NCBI GenBank assembly: GCA_932521035.1
Contig: OW051496.1
Location: forward strand, 4,216,001-4,280,000
From: Oscheius dolichura
Lineage: Eukaryota; Nematoda; Chromadorea; Rhabditida; Rhabditidae
DNA: 64,000 bases
Reading direction: 5' to 3'
Positions 44,901 through 56,000 of the stretch are shown piece by piece (position 1 is the stretch's first letter; each line of letters opens with the position of its first letter). The notes under the pieces are model-generated. The model searched no databases, was not told where the DNA came from, and worked only from the letters and a program-made list of their open reading frames with translations. Both the position numbers and the translations under genes were made by a program.

Positions 44901-46567
44901 GACAGGATACAAGCTGAAAGGAGGAGGATGGAATGGGAAATGGGGAAAGGGGCCTACCAACTGAGCCAGCCGCGTTGGGGGAGGACATGCTCGTCCCGTT
45001 CATCATTTGAGCTCCTTGACGACAATAGCGCGGCACACCCGTCAGAGCTGCCCCAGGGGCACAGATCGAGACACCCAGCCAACCGTCAGCACTGAAATCT
45101 TGTCCTTCAATTAGGCATAGATAGAAAAACGTACGCTGGTCCACGTGAACTCCATGGGTAGAGGTTTCCCTTGACCACGTTGAATACGCCGTAAAGGGGA
45201 TCGGCCATCTCCGGGGTCAGGTAGGCACCGACGCCAATCACACTGCTCGTCGTTCCTCCCGGGGCGCCGACAGTCGTCAGGGCCGGGCCGTTGTTTCCTC
45301 CCGAGGCCATAAAGATGACATTCTTCTCGGCTACCAGCTTCTTCAATTCACCAATAACTCGTCTAAAACAGTGGGTTAATTGAAATGAAGAGGGGGGAGG
45401 ATACCCTTTGTCGGGGAGGTGTGTCCCCTCTCCGAAGGACAAGTTCGCCACGTGGACACCATATTCGGCACAGAGATTGAAGGCCCGAGTGAGGGCTGTT
45501 CCTGTTTCCATGGCGCCCAGACGATTGTCTCCGATACAGAAGGAAATGACCTTGGCTCCGGGAGCCAGACCGTTCTTCTTCGGCTCATCCGGGTAGTGGG
45601 CGGCCGCGATGTTAGCCACATGCGAGCCGTGGGAGCCAGAGGCGACGCAAATCTCGACCCAGTTGCCCTTTGAATCGATCCGGAACGTGTACGTCAGCTC
45701 GTCTGGAAATAGATCTTTAAATGAAATGTAATGAGTCTCACCTCGATCAGAGAGCTTTGCAAATTGTCCGGAACTTTTAAAAGAAGCCATCGGGGTACAG
45801 AGATTTAGCCGGCCACGGAAAGACGTATCGACACAGGCTCTGGAATTGTGATGAATTAAAATAAACACCTAGAAGCAACTCACAGCCACTGGTTGCCATC
45901 GTGCCAAGCGAGGACATCGGCCACGGGACCGTTGTCTTCGATTTTGTCGGCCTTCTTTAAAAAGTCCACCTGGCAGGCGAGATCCTCCCTCTCCAGCATG
46001 TCGCTGAGCTTATCACTGAACCCGCCGAGAGCCTCCTCGTTCCGGGCCATCCGCCGTTGGGTGTCGGCCAAGGCCATTTGGTGAGATGGTTCCCAGTTCT
46101 CCTTCTTCTTTTCCTTCCTCACCGTGTCCTTCAGCGGCTTGGTGTACAGCTCGTAGATGGGCTTCACTCCCAGATGCCACTTTCCGGAGGGGTTCGTCCA
46201 CTCGGTGGGGATCTTCAGCTCGCGTCCCGTCAGTCCGGCCACTTTGCCATCAGTGGCCGTCTTCACCGTCGAGGTGTCCACGTCTCCGGCCCCGGAACAA
46301 TCGATGCAGTCGATGAGCTTCCTCTCTCCGGTTGTTGTCGTCTAGATGGGGAATAAAAAGAGAAGAAAGACAGCCAAATACCTGCATTCCCGGCATGGCG
46401 GGGTCGACGCCGGTGTCCAGGATGGCAATGATGATACCGCGGCCATCGTATTCGGGGTGGGTTTTGAGGAATGCCTCCTGTTGTGTCTCCTTCTTGGGCA
46501 GCAGTAGCTCCAGGGGAAAGGCGCAGTCCGGCTGGCCTTCGGGGGTCGAGAGGCTGGGGTTAGACAT
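41960..46567 (-). CDS. TPP2: Tripeptidyl peptidase II (TPP2), complete
   Basis: Giant cytosolic subtilisin-family exopeptidase that removes tripeptides from proteasome products. About 16 exons, start ATG 46567, stop 41960; roughly 1,270 aa, the usual length. Catalytic residues are all present: Asp in [14 protein letters not shown] (about 46,415), His in [15 protein letters not shown] (about 45,620), Asn in [13 protein letters not shown] (about 45,295) and Ser in [15 protein letters not shown] (about 44,985). The TPP2-specific insert (about 200 residues between Asp and His) is exons 2-3 ([20 protein letters not shown]). The helical C-terminal region ends [20 protein letters not shown] and [11 protein letters not shown]. 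Exons fit with 38-50-nt introns. Housekeeping function; no frame breaks noticed. Confidence 0.93.
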
Positions 46568-47391
46568 GGCTATCTGAACGAACTGTGAACACTTTGGGAA
46601 TAGATGGCAGATTAGTCTGATAGCGAGGGAGGCAAAATAATAAACGAAACAGGGAAAACAATAAACAAAGATTCGTGCGTTTCAACGAAAGAACTGTCGA
46701 AATCGGGGAAGATTGGTCGATATCGTGTAAACCACGGGGCTCGACAGGCCGATGACTTGTCTCGCCCCGTCTGACTATTCCCCGGCCGATGGTAGGAAAC
46801 AGAAAAAGACGGCAGACACTCACAGTCCGTCTAATAATGGGAAACGAACGACGCAGAAGGGGCGAGGCGACGAATCGACTGAAGCGGATCCCACTAAATA
46901 CCAAGTGGGCTGGTCGACTGGCGATGCCCGAGGAAATAGTGATGAAGCGCCGGGGATTGGCGATGTGTTACCCCGCTGAAAATGGAAAGATAGAGGGAAA
47001 ATAGGGGAAAGATTTGGAAAAGAGGGGGAGCAGGGGAGAAGGAGGATGACAAATGAATGACATGGGCATGAGACAAGCGCCTTCGAGGGCACAGAAAGCT
47101 ATCGGGAGGCGGTAAAGCGAATAGAATGGGAAAAGCAGCTTCGTTCTCCTCTTCTTTTACTTTATTCGGCAGGGAAAAGCTGTTTTGGGTTAAAAAGCAG
47201 CTGACAGAAGGAGGATGAATATAAATGAAGCCATACGAAGATATCTAAATCAGCTGATACGCAATTGCGTCCTGAGGACATCACCCACGGGGATGACTTT
47301 TATTCCGGAAGATGGAAGAGGATTCATAGAGGATGCTCTTTTTGGTAATTTATATGGTAATCGTCATTTCCCGGAGTGAACAAAAAAATGT
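46568..47391. other. Intergenic, no gene recognised
   Basis: About 820 bp upstream of TPP2 and downstream of small-peptide gene 2. Open frames on both strands carry no motif. Nothing further seen. Confidence 0.4.
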
Positions 47392-47728
47392 TTATTTGTC
47401 GATATCAGTGAAATGGTCGGTGAGATACTGTCGCATTTGTTTCTCCATATGTTCAGGGGAAACACGCGAATATTCAAGACATGCCTTCCTGTAAATGTCC
47501 ATCAGCCCCCGAGCTTCTCCAACTCACACACACTCCTCGCCCTTATTGCCAAAGACTAATTCCGGAGGAGGACAGATCTTCTTGCAACGAGCGGTAAAGT
47601 CCTTCTTCGGGGGACCAGAGGTAGAGCCCCAATTGGCCCAAACGATGGACAGTACCTGAAAGGAGTCGCCGCTCAAGAAACAGCAGTACCTGAGGGAGGA
47701 CGAGGAGGAGGACGAAGAGGACACGCAT
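47392..47728 (-). CDS. Small secreted peptide, CxxxC...CxxxC family, member 2
   Basis: Three exons (47690-47728, 47528-47655, 47392-47488), 87 aa; introns 34 and 39 nt at the same places as in member 1. Exon 1 MRVLFVLLLVLPQ, then VLSIVWANWGSTSG, cysteines CKKIC-x13-CVKAC, and a longer helical acidic/basic tail (SPEHMEKQMRQY...). TATAAAAG at 47761-47768 is 33-40 bp upstream, as in member 1. Intron positions, exon-1 sequence and promoter show common descent while the mature peptide has diverged. Confidence 0.6.
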
Positions 47729-47760
47729 CTTCGAGGGTAACGATTGGACCCGACGACGGA

Positions 47761-47768
47761 CTTTTATA
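47761..47768 (-). promoter_or_regulatory. TATA box of small peptide gene 2
   Basis: TATAAAAG, minus strand, 33-40 bp upstream of the start at 47728. Confidence 0.6.
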
Positions 47769-48011
47769 TCAGGGCAAGCGGCTAATCTACATTGACGATG
47801 TTTCCCACCAATAAACGAGAGAAAAAGAAAGCGCCTGATTTGGTTTTCCCCATTAACCCCGATCCATTTTTTTTGCTAAAGCCAATTGAAAAGTAGTGGG
47901 AAAACGATTTTCCTCCGTATCAAGGCCCTCACCCGTTTATCAATTGACAGGTAGTCTGGATGAGTTCGCTTTCCTGCTTACTATCGATTCCCGCCCCTCC
48001 TCGTCTCCCTG

Positions 48012-48734
48012 ATGGATCAGCTCCCAATTGAAGTGACGACGGCCGTCATAAACTTCCTTCCAAACTGGGTAGATAAACTGGCCATTCGCCAGCTCTCTTC
48101 CAAATTTGACCGTCTTCTTTTCTCCAATCCGATCCAAGGGGGCCAGCTGGTAATGGAACAAGGCCCCGTAAGATATTTTGTCTGTTTGGAAAACGTCATC
48201 TTTCAGACTAGTTTTTCGTTCGGATTGATGAAGTAGAAGTAGAGTTTTCTGGGGAAATAGTAAATAACACAGACTACAGATTTGCCGTATTTCAAATATT
48301 GCCCCCCCCCCCCCCCGCTGAATTTACAAGTTCCAGACGATTTCTGGAATCTTGACCGTGTTCGGAGTGTAAGTTTAGGTGGGGCGAGACTTCTCGAGCC
48401 TCTTCCGGTTACCAATCCTCGAAACAACCAATCACTTTGCTTTTCCTTTCAACATTCTACGCATGCTTTTTACAAATTACAGGCTACCCGTCTGTTTTTA
48501 ATTTTTGGAGGGCGTCTATCATCGGGCTTTGAGGTCTCCGCTGACGTTGCCTTGGATCTGGATGACGATCAACTTGGGAGATGGACACGATTACGGAGCT
48601 GTCTTGATGGCGGACACGCCATGTACAAAATATTTACTTATCATCAATTAAGTCAGGAGGAAAGAAGCAGAGTCTTGAATTATCTAGAAGGTTGTGACTT
48701 CTATGATAACGTGTTGCCTTCATCGCCCCAGTAG
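48012..48734 (+). CDS. F-box protein with poly-C tract in coding region
   Basis: Exon 1 (48012-48167) encodes an F-box (DQLPIEVTTAVINFLPNWVD, then LAIRQLSSKFDRLL). A small exon 48207-48232 may follow. The last exon (about 48288-48734) encodes PDDFWNLDRVRSVSLGG and a ~130-residue C-terminal part (GFEVSADVALDLDDDQLGRW; SQEERSRVLNYLEG) of unknown type, like many nematode F-box proteins. A run of 15 C at 48302-48316 lies in or just before the last exon, and the frame before and after it disagrees by one nucleotide; either the small exon is skipped, the run is miscounted, or the gene is frame-shifted. Its 3' end overlaps the third small-peptide copy on the other strand. Confidence 0.5.
48302..48316. 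repeat. Poly-C run (15 nt)
   Basis: Homopolymer C run in the F-box gene; such runs slip in replication and in sequencing. Confidence 0.85.
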
Positions 48735-48823
48735 ATGGAGAGCACCTAGGAAGGCTGTCTCCCCCAGTGGAAGGGCTGCCGTACCTGAGGGAGGACGAGG
48801 AGGAAGACTAAGAGAACACGCAT
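48701..48823 (-). pseudogene. Small secreted peptide family, member 3 (decayed)
   Basis: Exon 1 is intact (48785-48823, MRVLLVFLLVLPQ) and a TATAAAAG lies 33-40 bp upstream (48856-48863). After a 39-nt intron exon 2 starts VLSIYWGDEG like the other members, but stops at a TAG (48701) before any cysteine. The Cys-rich part is lost; its place is taken by the end of the F-box gene on the plus strand. Possibly still transcribed. Confidence 0.55.
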
Positions 48824-49203
48824 CTTCGATGTGTCCAGCTCCTCCGCCGGCTGGCTCTTTTATAGGAGGGAAAATTAATTTATTCTGGGGATAGTTCACA
48901 CGACGACAGACACGAGATGATTAGCTTACGTTCTGTAAAAAAGACAGGCCAACTTGATAGACACCAAAGTTTCTATTCTCTAGAATTAAAAAGTCGCCAA
49001 GAACTGAAAAGAGACGGAGATCACTTCCCAAAATGCCCTCACCTTTCTATTTTTATGGGCCTCCCCGGCACACGTCATAATAGGGGAACGTATCCTCGTC
49101 CACTTGACGCAGTCCGACCCACAGCTCAATTTCCTGTAACTTCCGCCATTATTGATTCTCTTTTCCCAGTGGACATCGGGAATAAACTATCCCCTATCCC
49201 CAT

Positions 49204-50494
49204 ATGAGCCTCCTCGACCCGGCTGTCTCCGCCGTGGACATCTTCCTCCACTGTATTTCCATCCTCCCTAATCTGCTCCTCTATTTCCTCAGTCGACGGA
49301 AGTCGAACCACCTCCACTTCGAGTACCGTCTCGGGATGAAGATCTACTCCCTCTCCGCCATTGTCTACGCCATCCTCCACTGTATCGTTGTACCGGTCAG
49401 GGAATAGCGGCCACTTCCTAATCTTTAATAAGTTCAGGCCCTGTATGCCGGCCCAGATGGCTTTCTGATGTACTCCCGGCGGGATCTCCCTCGATCCGTG
49501 GTGGTGCCGGGGATCACCCTCATCATTGGGGTCCACTCTTTCCTCCTCTTTGTCATCTGCGTTGTTTATGTCGACCGGTGGATTCGGATGCACAAGTAGC
49601 CTTCCTCCTTTCCTTGAATAAGAGAGCCATTTCCAGGATCGAGGTGGTGCAGCCTCTCTTCGTCCGCCTCCTCAACACCAAGCTGGCTCGCTCCTTCGCC
49701 GCCTTCGTCATCTTCCTCATGGTCTTTGTCCTGATTGTCTTCACCTACGTTTTCTGTACTCCCACCCCGAATAAAGACGCAATATTCGAGGTATCCCCCG
49801 TGTCCTCCATAAGCCAAACATATTCAGATGGCCTTCTTCCTCCGGTACAACGTCTCCATTAGTAGCTATTCCTACATAGGCACCCCTACCTACGTAGGTC
49901 CGTCTCTTGGCTAACGTCCGTATCTTTTCCAGGCCGACTGGAGGAGTAACATGCTGCTCAAACTGATAGTCGTCTGCTACCTCTTCTTCTATTCCTCCAT
50001 CCTCACCACAATGACCCTCAGTTGTTACGGCACGTGGCGATTCCTCCACCACAAGAAGTCTCAATTGAAGTACACCTTCCTCCAAGATTCCCAGAAAGTC
50101 TTCATCCTCTTGTGCCTTCAGGTTCCTCCTTTCCCTCTCTTTTGACATCTCCCGTCTTCCAGTGTCCGTTGACTTTCATTTTCTCCATCTTCCCGGTGAC
50201 GGCGTGCCTCCTCTTCGCCCTGTTCTCCCACCACACCGGGGTCATCACCAACTACATGAGTCCCTTCTTCGCCCTGGGGCAGGTGACCCTCCCCCTTTTC
50301 TATAAATTCTCCTTTCCAGGTCTTCCAGCCCATTCTGATCATCGTTCTCGTCGGCGAGTTCTCAAAAACCCTCCGCTACTGGCTCTACCGTCTCCTGAAG
50401 AAACAGAACTTCATCAAGATCCAGCCGGTGCCATCCAAGATTTCCGTCATCCACCTGCCCGCGTCTCCGATGCCGTCACCTACTAAATCCTAAC
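49204..50494 (+). CDS. Seven-transmembrane receptor, nematode chemoreceptor-like
   Basis: Likely G-protein-coupled chemosensory receptor. First exons 49204-49395, 49438-49595, 49637-49790, 49828-49896 joined by 36-42-nt introns; three more to TAA at 50494, about 330 aa. Seven hydrophobic segments: DIFLHCISILPNLLLYFLS; KIYSLSAIVYAILHCIVV; GITLIIGVHSFLLFVICVVY; FAAFVIFLMVFVLIVFTYVF; LIVVCYLFFYSSILTTMTL; LTFIFSIFPVTACLLFALF; FQPILIIVLVGEF. Layout (short N-terminus, long basic loop 3, no DRY motif seen) recalls nematode str/srh-type receptors. Family assignment is tentative; the 7TM nature is firm. Confidence 0.6.
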
Positions 50495-53015
50495 TTTTTA
50501 GCCCATATAAAAGTGTTTTACGATTTCTTGGACGGGTCTCGTTTCGTTTGGACTGGCGACTGTTTTCTATTTGAGCAGCCGGGGGGAGAGACTCCTAATG
50601 GACGCCGGCGCAGCTTTTTTGACGAGTCCGCCTTCACACTCTCCCAGTTGATCGGGGCAAGACAAAACACTGACCAATTTATACTATCCCTCCTTTTTTT
50701 CTCCTATTTTTAGCTATCAATATGCTTTTTTATGTCTTCGTCATCTCTCTCTTTGACCACATGAGTCCCCTTTCTCCGTGGCCATCCTCCACTTCCTCTG
50801 GTCCACATGGTCCCGCCCTTTTCCCAAACAAGTGACCATCCACAGATTCAAAACGGCCCCTTTTAATAAGAGTGTACCGTTGAGCTCATCCTGGGCTCAA
50901 AAAACAGTGATCATTTGGTCTTTGGAGTGCGAAGAGAGGATCAAAGGGCTCTGGCTAAAGTACCTTTCCACTTCCTGGTCGGTACTGTCTCCAATTTCTA
51001 CAGAAATGCCGTTCTTCTTCGTTTTTCCCGTCTTTATGGCTGCCACCCCTCAAGAAGTTATCCTCCCTCGTAAAAGAGACCGTAAATGGCCTGGGAATGC
51101 GTCCTCCCTCCTCGTAAAGCTCTAAGTACAACACGTAGAAAAAGCTGCCGTCGCCGGCTGCCATCTACGGACGAAACACGTTGGCAACGAGTGCGGAACA
51201 GAGCGAACACGAGCGAAAGCCCGTGAACATAAAAATAACAGGTGATGTTAGCAGGAATTCCCGTCAAGTGGCTTGCTTTTCTTGACAGAGCCACCCGCAG
51301 AAACCGCCCCCGGTTTCGATTAGCCACGGGCGTCTTTTTACGAATTTTTTGATTTTTGTCTTCGATTTCCGGAAATCAAAGAGAAAGTCATCCACGTCGA
51401 AACGGAGAGAAGAAGAAAAACAGATGGCCGGCTGGCAGTGTCGCCTGCCGGAGAACATACCCCACACTGCCTTTTTGTGATAATCGTTTCCTCCCCGGCT
51501 GATAAGGCCTACGAGCGGCGGACGACTCCAAAAGTACCTAGTTATCTGCCCGGTTTCAGGTGCACAACACTCACATTCCTTCTTATTTAAAGGAGTCTCC
51601 CCTTCTCTTGATCTAGCCACCCCCTGCAGAAAGGGGCCGACACATTTGCCCCCCATTATCCAGGGCAGTCGTTTCCCTCGTACCAGAAGACTGTTTGCTT
51701 TTACGGCCTGCCCCGTAAGGTGATACCTCTCCAATTATGCCCCCTAGCCGGCTACCTCCCCCTCCAAATTAGTGCCCTCAGGAGCTATTCCTCCTCCTCC
51801 TCCTCCTTCTTCCCTTTTTCTATCTTTTGATTCCCCCGTAAAAATGGGACTTCTCTCGGAGAAGGGGATGATCCCCCGTTTTTTGTCGAATTTCGAAACG
51901 GTTTTGCCTCCCGGTGAGCCATTTATTTGTGTGTTGTCTCTTCTGTCATCGGGCTGCTTTCAAACTGACCCAGTTCCATGTTTTCTTTCAGGCGCCGACG
52001 GGCTATCTCATTCTCAACCTATTGAGACATCATCTCCCCGGCTAATTACTTCTCACCTCCCTCTCTCTTACTCTCCTTATTTCAGTATTTCTAGTCTCTT
52101 TCTTGTCTTCTTCCCTATCCATACTTACTTATGAATCATTCTCCCCTCGGGTTTAAATCTTGACCTCGCTCAGGCCATCCACACCATCGAGAGGATCTTG
52201 GCTCTTTCCCTCCTCCTCCCGTCTCCCGATAAGCATAGATTTGATGTTATTTTCCCCTTGTCCTTCCAATTACGACTGCGCCCCCGTGCCTATATCTCAG
52301 GGCGAGAGATGACCCGGTTGCGGCCGCGTACAGTTAGGATTAACCAAGCCAAACAGAGAGGAGACTCTGCCAGCCGGCTGACCAACACTAACAACGCGTT
52401 ACTAGACGAGATGGCCGCTGGCCCTCCTCCCCCTTACATCCTCCTTTGAACAGAGATCTTACCTAGGGAAAGGGGAGAGAAGATGGGAATCTCCTCTATT
52501 AATTGGTAGTAATTGGATGACCATGATGAGATCAGAAGGAAGAGGATCGCGTGGGGAGATGTAAAGCCATAAGCCCGTCCCGAAAATGTCCATTCCGAGT
52601 AAATCGGCGCCTTTCCGGGAGACGCTAAATCGATTCCTGATTAGTTCCCGAATGGAAGGTCAACGGATCGGCCTGATTTTGATATCGCATCTCTCTCTCC
52701 TTCCGCGGCGTGTGTAGTTAATTCGCATTCCTTCTTTTCTTCCGTTTACAAGGGGATCTGTTAGTTTGGATAGAGTTCAGGGGACGGGGGAGAGGGGCCA
52801 AAAACTGTAGCTACCTCTAAAACAAGGGTCAACACACTCGTCGCCGGCCATGTGCTCAAACAGACTGACCACCGGCGAGGAGGAGTCTAATCCGTCGCTA
52901 GACTTTTTGTATTTCTCGGCCCATTCTCATCCTCTTCACTTTTCCCTCCTCCTCTTTTTTTTATTGATACCCATTTTCAGCTGGAGGATGCTATAACTCT
53001 CCAATATAGACGAGA
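50495..53015. other. 2.5-kb intergenic region, no gene recognised
   Basis: Pyrimidine-rich stretches alternate with AT-rich ones. A 156-codon minus-strand frame (51,264-51,734) begins at a non-ATG codon and has no motif. The 3' end of the region presumably holds the myosin VII promoter; no TATA close to its start. Confidence 0.45.
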
Positions 53016-56000
53016 ATGGTTCTGGTCACAAAGGTGGGTAGAATCCGAGTCTCTCGAAGAAAGTAGCCACTTCAGGGCGATTTCATTTGGATCGAGCCGT
53101 CCCGAGGTGATTCTGTCCCTGTGGGGGCTCGTGTCATCGAACAGGACAGAGGCCGGCTGCGGGTCGTCGACGACCAAGGAACAGTGAGTCTCGCTCTCGT
53201 TTATTCCCGAAGATGGCTCGATATCAATCCGATTAGAGGAGAAAACCCCCCAAGTGGCCCTTCTTGTTGACATTTTCTTGGGGGATACGGTGAAATGTGG
53301 CGAAAAAGGCTCACAAGTTCAGCGAGTCAGGGATTAGTCGAGCAACCCACGAACAAAACTCAAGGGAATAAGAAATTACAGGAACAATGGCTTTCGGCCG
53401 ACAGACGGGTCCGTCTCATGCACCCGACGTCGGTCCAGGGGGTGGAGGACATGTGCCAGCTGGGAGACTACCATGAGAGCGCCATTTTGAGAAATATATC
53501 CATCCGCTACAGACAGAAACTGATCTACGTGGGCTATTCTCTCCTCGAGGGGAATATTATCGAAGTTTAGACGTATACCGGGTCTATTTTGATAGCGGTC
53601 AATCCGTACATGGACATCCCCATTTACACAGCTGATCAAATTCGAATGTACAAGAGGTGAGAGGGGACAGTTCGTATAGAAAACGGCCGGGTCAGGAAGA
53701 AGATCGGGGAACTGCCGCCACACATCTTCGCCGTGGCCGACAACGCCTACACGAATATGAGACGGGCACGACAGGATCAGTCCATCGTTATTAGCGGGGA
53801 ATCCGGGGCCGGGAAGACGGAATCCACGAAGTTGGTACTCCAATTTCTGGCGACTATCAGTGGACAACATAGCTGGATAGAGCAACAGGTCCTCGAGGCC
53901 AATCCCATCCTAGAAGGTGGGCTATTCCATCTTATTTTCTAAAAATGAGATTTCAGCCTTTGGTAACGCCAAGACGGTGAGAAATGACAATTCCTCGCGG
54001 TTTGGCAAGTACATCGATGTACATTTCAATGCCTCCGGCTCCATTGAAGGTTTGCTTCCCTTGTTTTCATTCTTATTGTTATATCTAGGAGCGAAGATTG
54101 AACAGTATCTCCTGGAGAAGTCGAGGATCGTCTCCCAAGCGGAGAACGAGCGAAACTATCACATCTTCTACTGTCTCCTGGCCGGGTTGACCCTCGAGGA
54201 GAGGAAGGAACTCGAACTGACCCAGTCGTCGGATTATTATTATCTAACACAAGTGGATTCTCTCCTATATTGTTCATTTTGTACATTTCTAGGGGAAATC
54301 TCTGACAGCCGACGGGAGAGACGATGCGGCAGACCTGGCCGAGATCCGCTCGGCTATGAAGGTCCTCATGTTCAAGGAACCGGAGACCTGGAACATTTTC
54401 AAGCTGTTGGCGGCTATTCTACATATTGGAAATGTTAAATATCGAGGTAAAACTATTTTTGGCCTATTTGAGGAAGGGATTCAGGTACCCAAGTGGATAA
54501 TATGGAAGCCGTCGACGTCAGCGATGGGGGAAACATTGTCCGGATTGCCAAACTCCTCCAGGTAGGGTGCTACTCTAACCAGTATAAAGTAGTCTAGGTG
54601 AAAGAACAAGCCCTCCTGGAGGCATTGACCACTCGATCCTTCGTGACGAGAGACGAGCGGGTGGTCAGGAGGATGACGGCCCCCCAGGCGGTGGATGGCC
54701 GGGACGCCCTCGTCAAGGGCATCTACGGCCGGCTCTTCGTCCACATCGTGTCCCGGATCAATGACGCCATCTACAGGTAATTCTATCCTCTTTCTATGTT
54801 TATTTTAATCGATTTAACTTCATTTTAGAGTGGTAGACAACGCCTGGGGGTAAGTGAATACTGTAGAAACGTGTGACTTCTATTCTAGAGCATGCCCGCC
54901 TGCCAAACTATTCCAATCTCCCCTTTTCCAGACCTCGAGCCGATTCCCGCCGCTCCTCCATCGGAGTCCTGGATATTTTCGGCTTCGAAAACTTCGAGTC
55001 TAACAGTTTCGAGCAGCTGTGCATCAACTACGCTAACGAGAACCTCCAGCAATTCTTCGTCCGCCACATATTCAAGATGGAACAGGCCGAGTACGACCAG
55101 GAGCAGATCAACTGGCGACATATTAAATTCGTGGATAACCAGGCTATTCTCGACCTCATCGGGGTCCTGCCGATGAATATTCTCTCCTTGATCGACGAGG
55201 AAGCCATCTTCCCAAAGGTAGGGGAAAAAGAGACAAAATAGAGGAAATTATAGGGAACGGATGCCACTCTTCTGCAAAAATTACATGCTAACCACGCCAG
55301 ATCGGATGGCTACTATCTGAAACCGAAGTCTGATCTTCAGAAGGCCTTTGGAGTCACTCATTTCGCCGGTCCCGTCTTCTACACCGTCAAAGGTTGGTCG
55401 CTGGCACTATTGGAGGGGCCCCTTGTCAACTCTCAAAAGTGTTTACATGGCGCAGTGGCAAGTATGCGGGCGGTGCAATGCAGACACGGAGGGTTCGGGC
55501 CTTCCTGGTGGTGAATGACGATACAATGTTAGGGACATCTGTATAACTGTGATGATTTGACGATAGTAGTTCCGACACACTTTTGCTTTTTTTTTGTTTT
55601 TATTTGAACTGTGCTTTTCCAGGTTTCCTGGACAAGAATAGAGACTCCTTCCACGCCGACCTGTGCTCGTTAGTCTCTTCCTCGAAAATGGTCTTCCTCA
55701 CGAGATTATTCGACGATATGGAATACAGCGAGACTGGAAACAGGTAGGCGAAGTTATCCTCCGACGACCAGAGGTCATCTTCAGAAAGAAAGGCTTCACT
55801 GTGAGTGGCCAATTCCGGAAATCGCTCCAGCAGTTGATGAGCCAACTGACCCAGACGGAGCCGTTCTTCGTCCGCTGTCTGAAACCGAACGAGTTCAAGA
55901 GAGCCCTGAACCTGGACAGGGACTTGGTCCTCCGCCAGCTTCGATATTCGGGAATGATGGAGACGATCAAGATTCGGAGGAGCGGCTACCCCGTGAGGTA

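Noticed and set aside
51264-51734. 156-codon minus-strand frame
   Set aside because: Begins at a non-ATG codon, no motif, no promoter or splice support.
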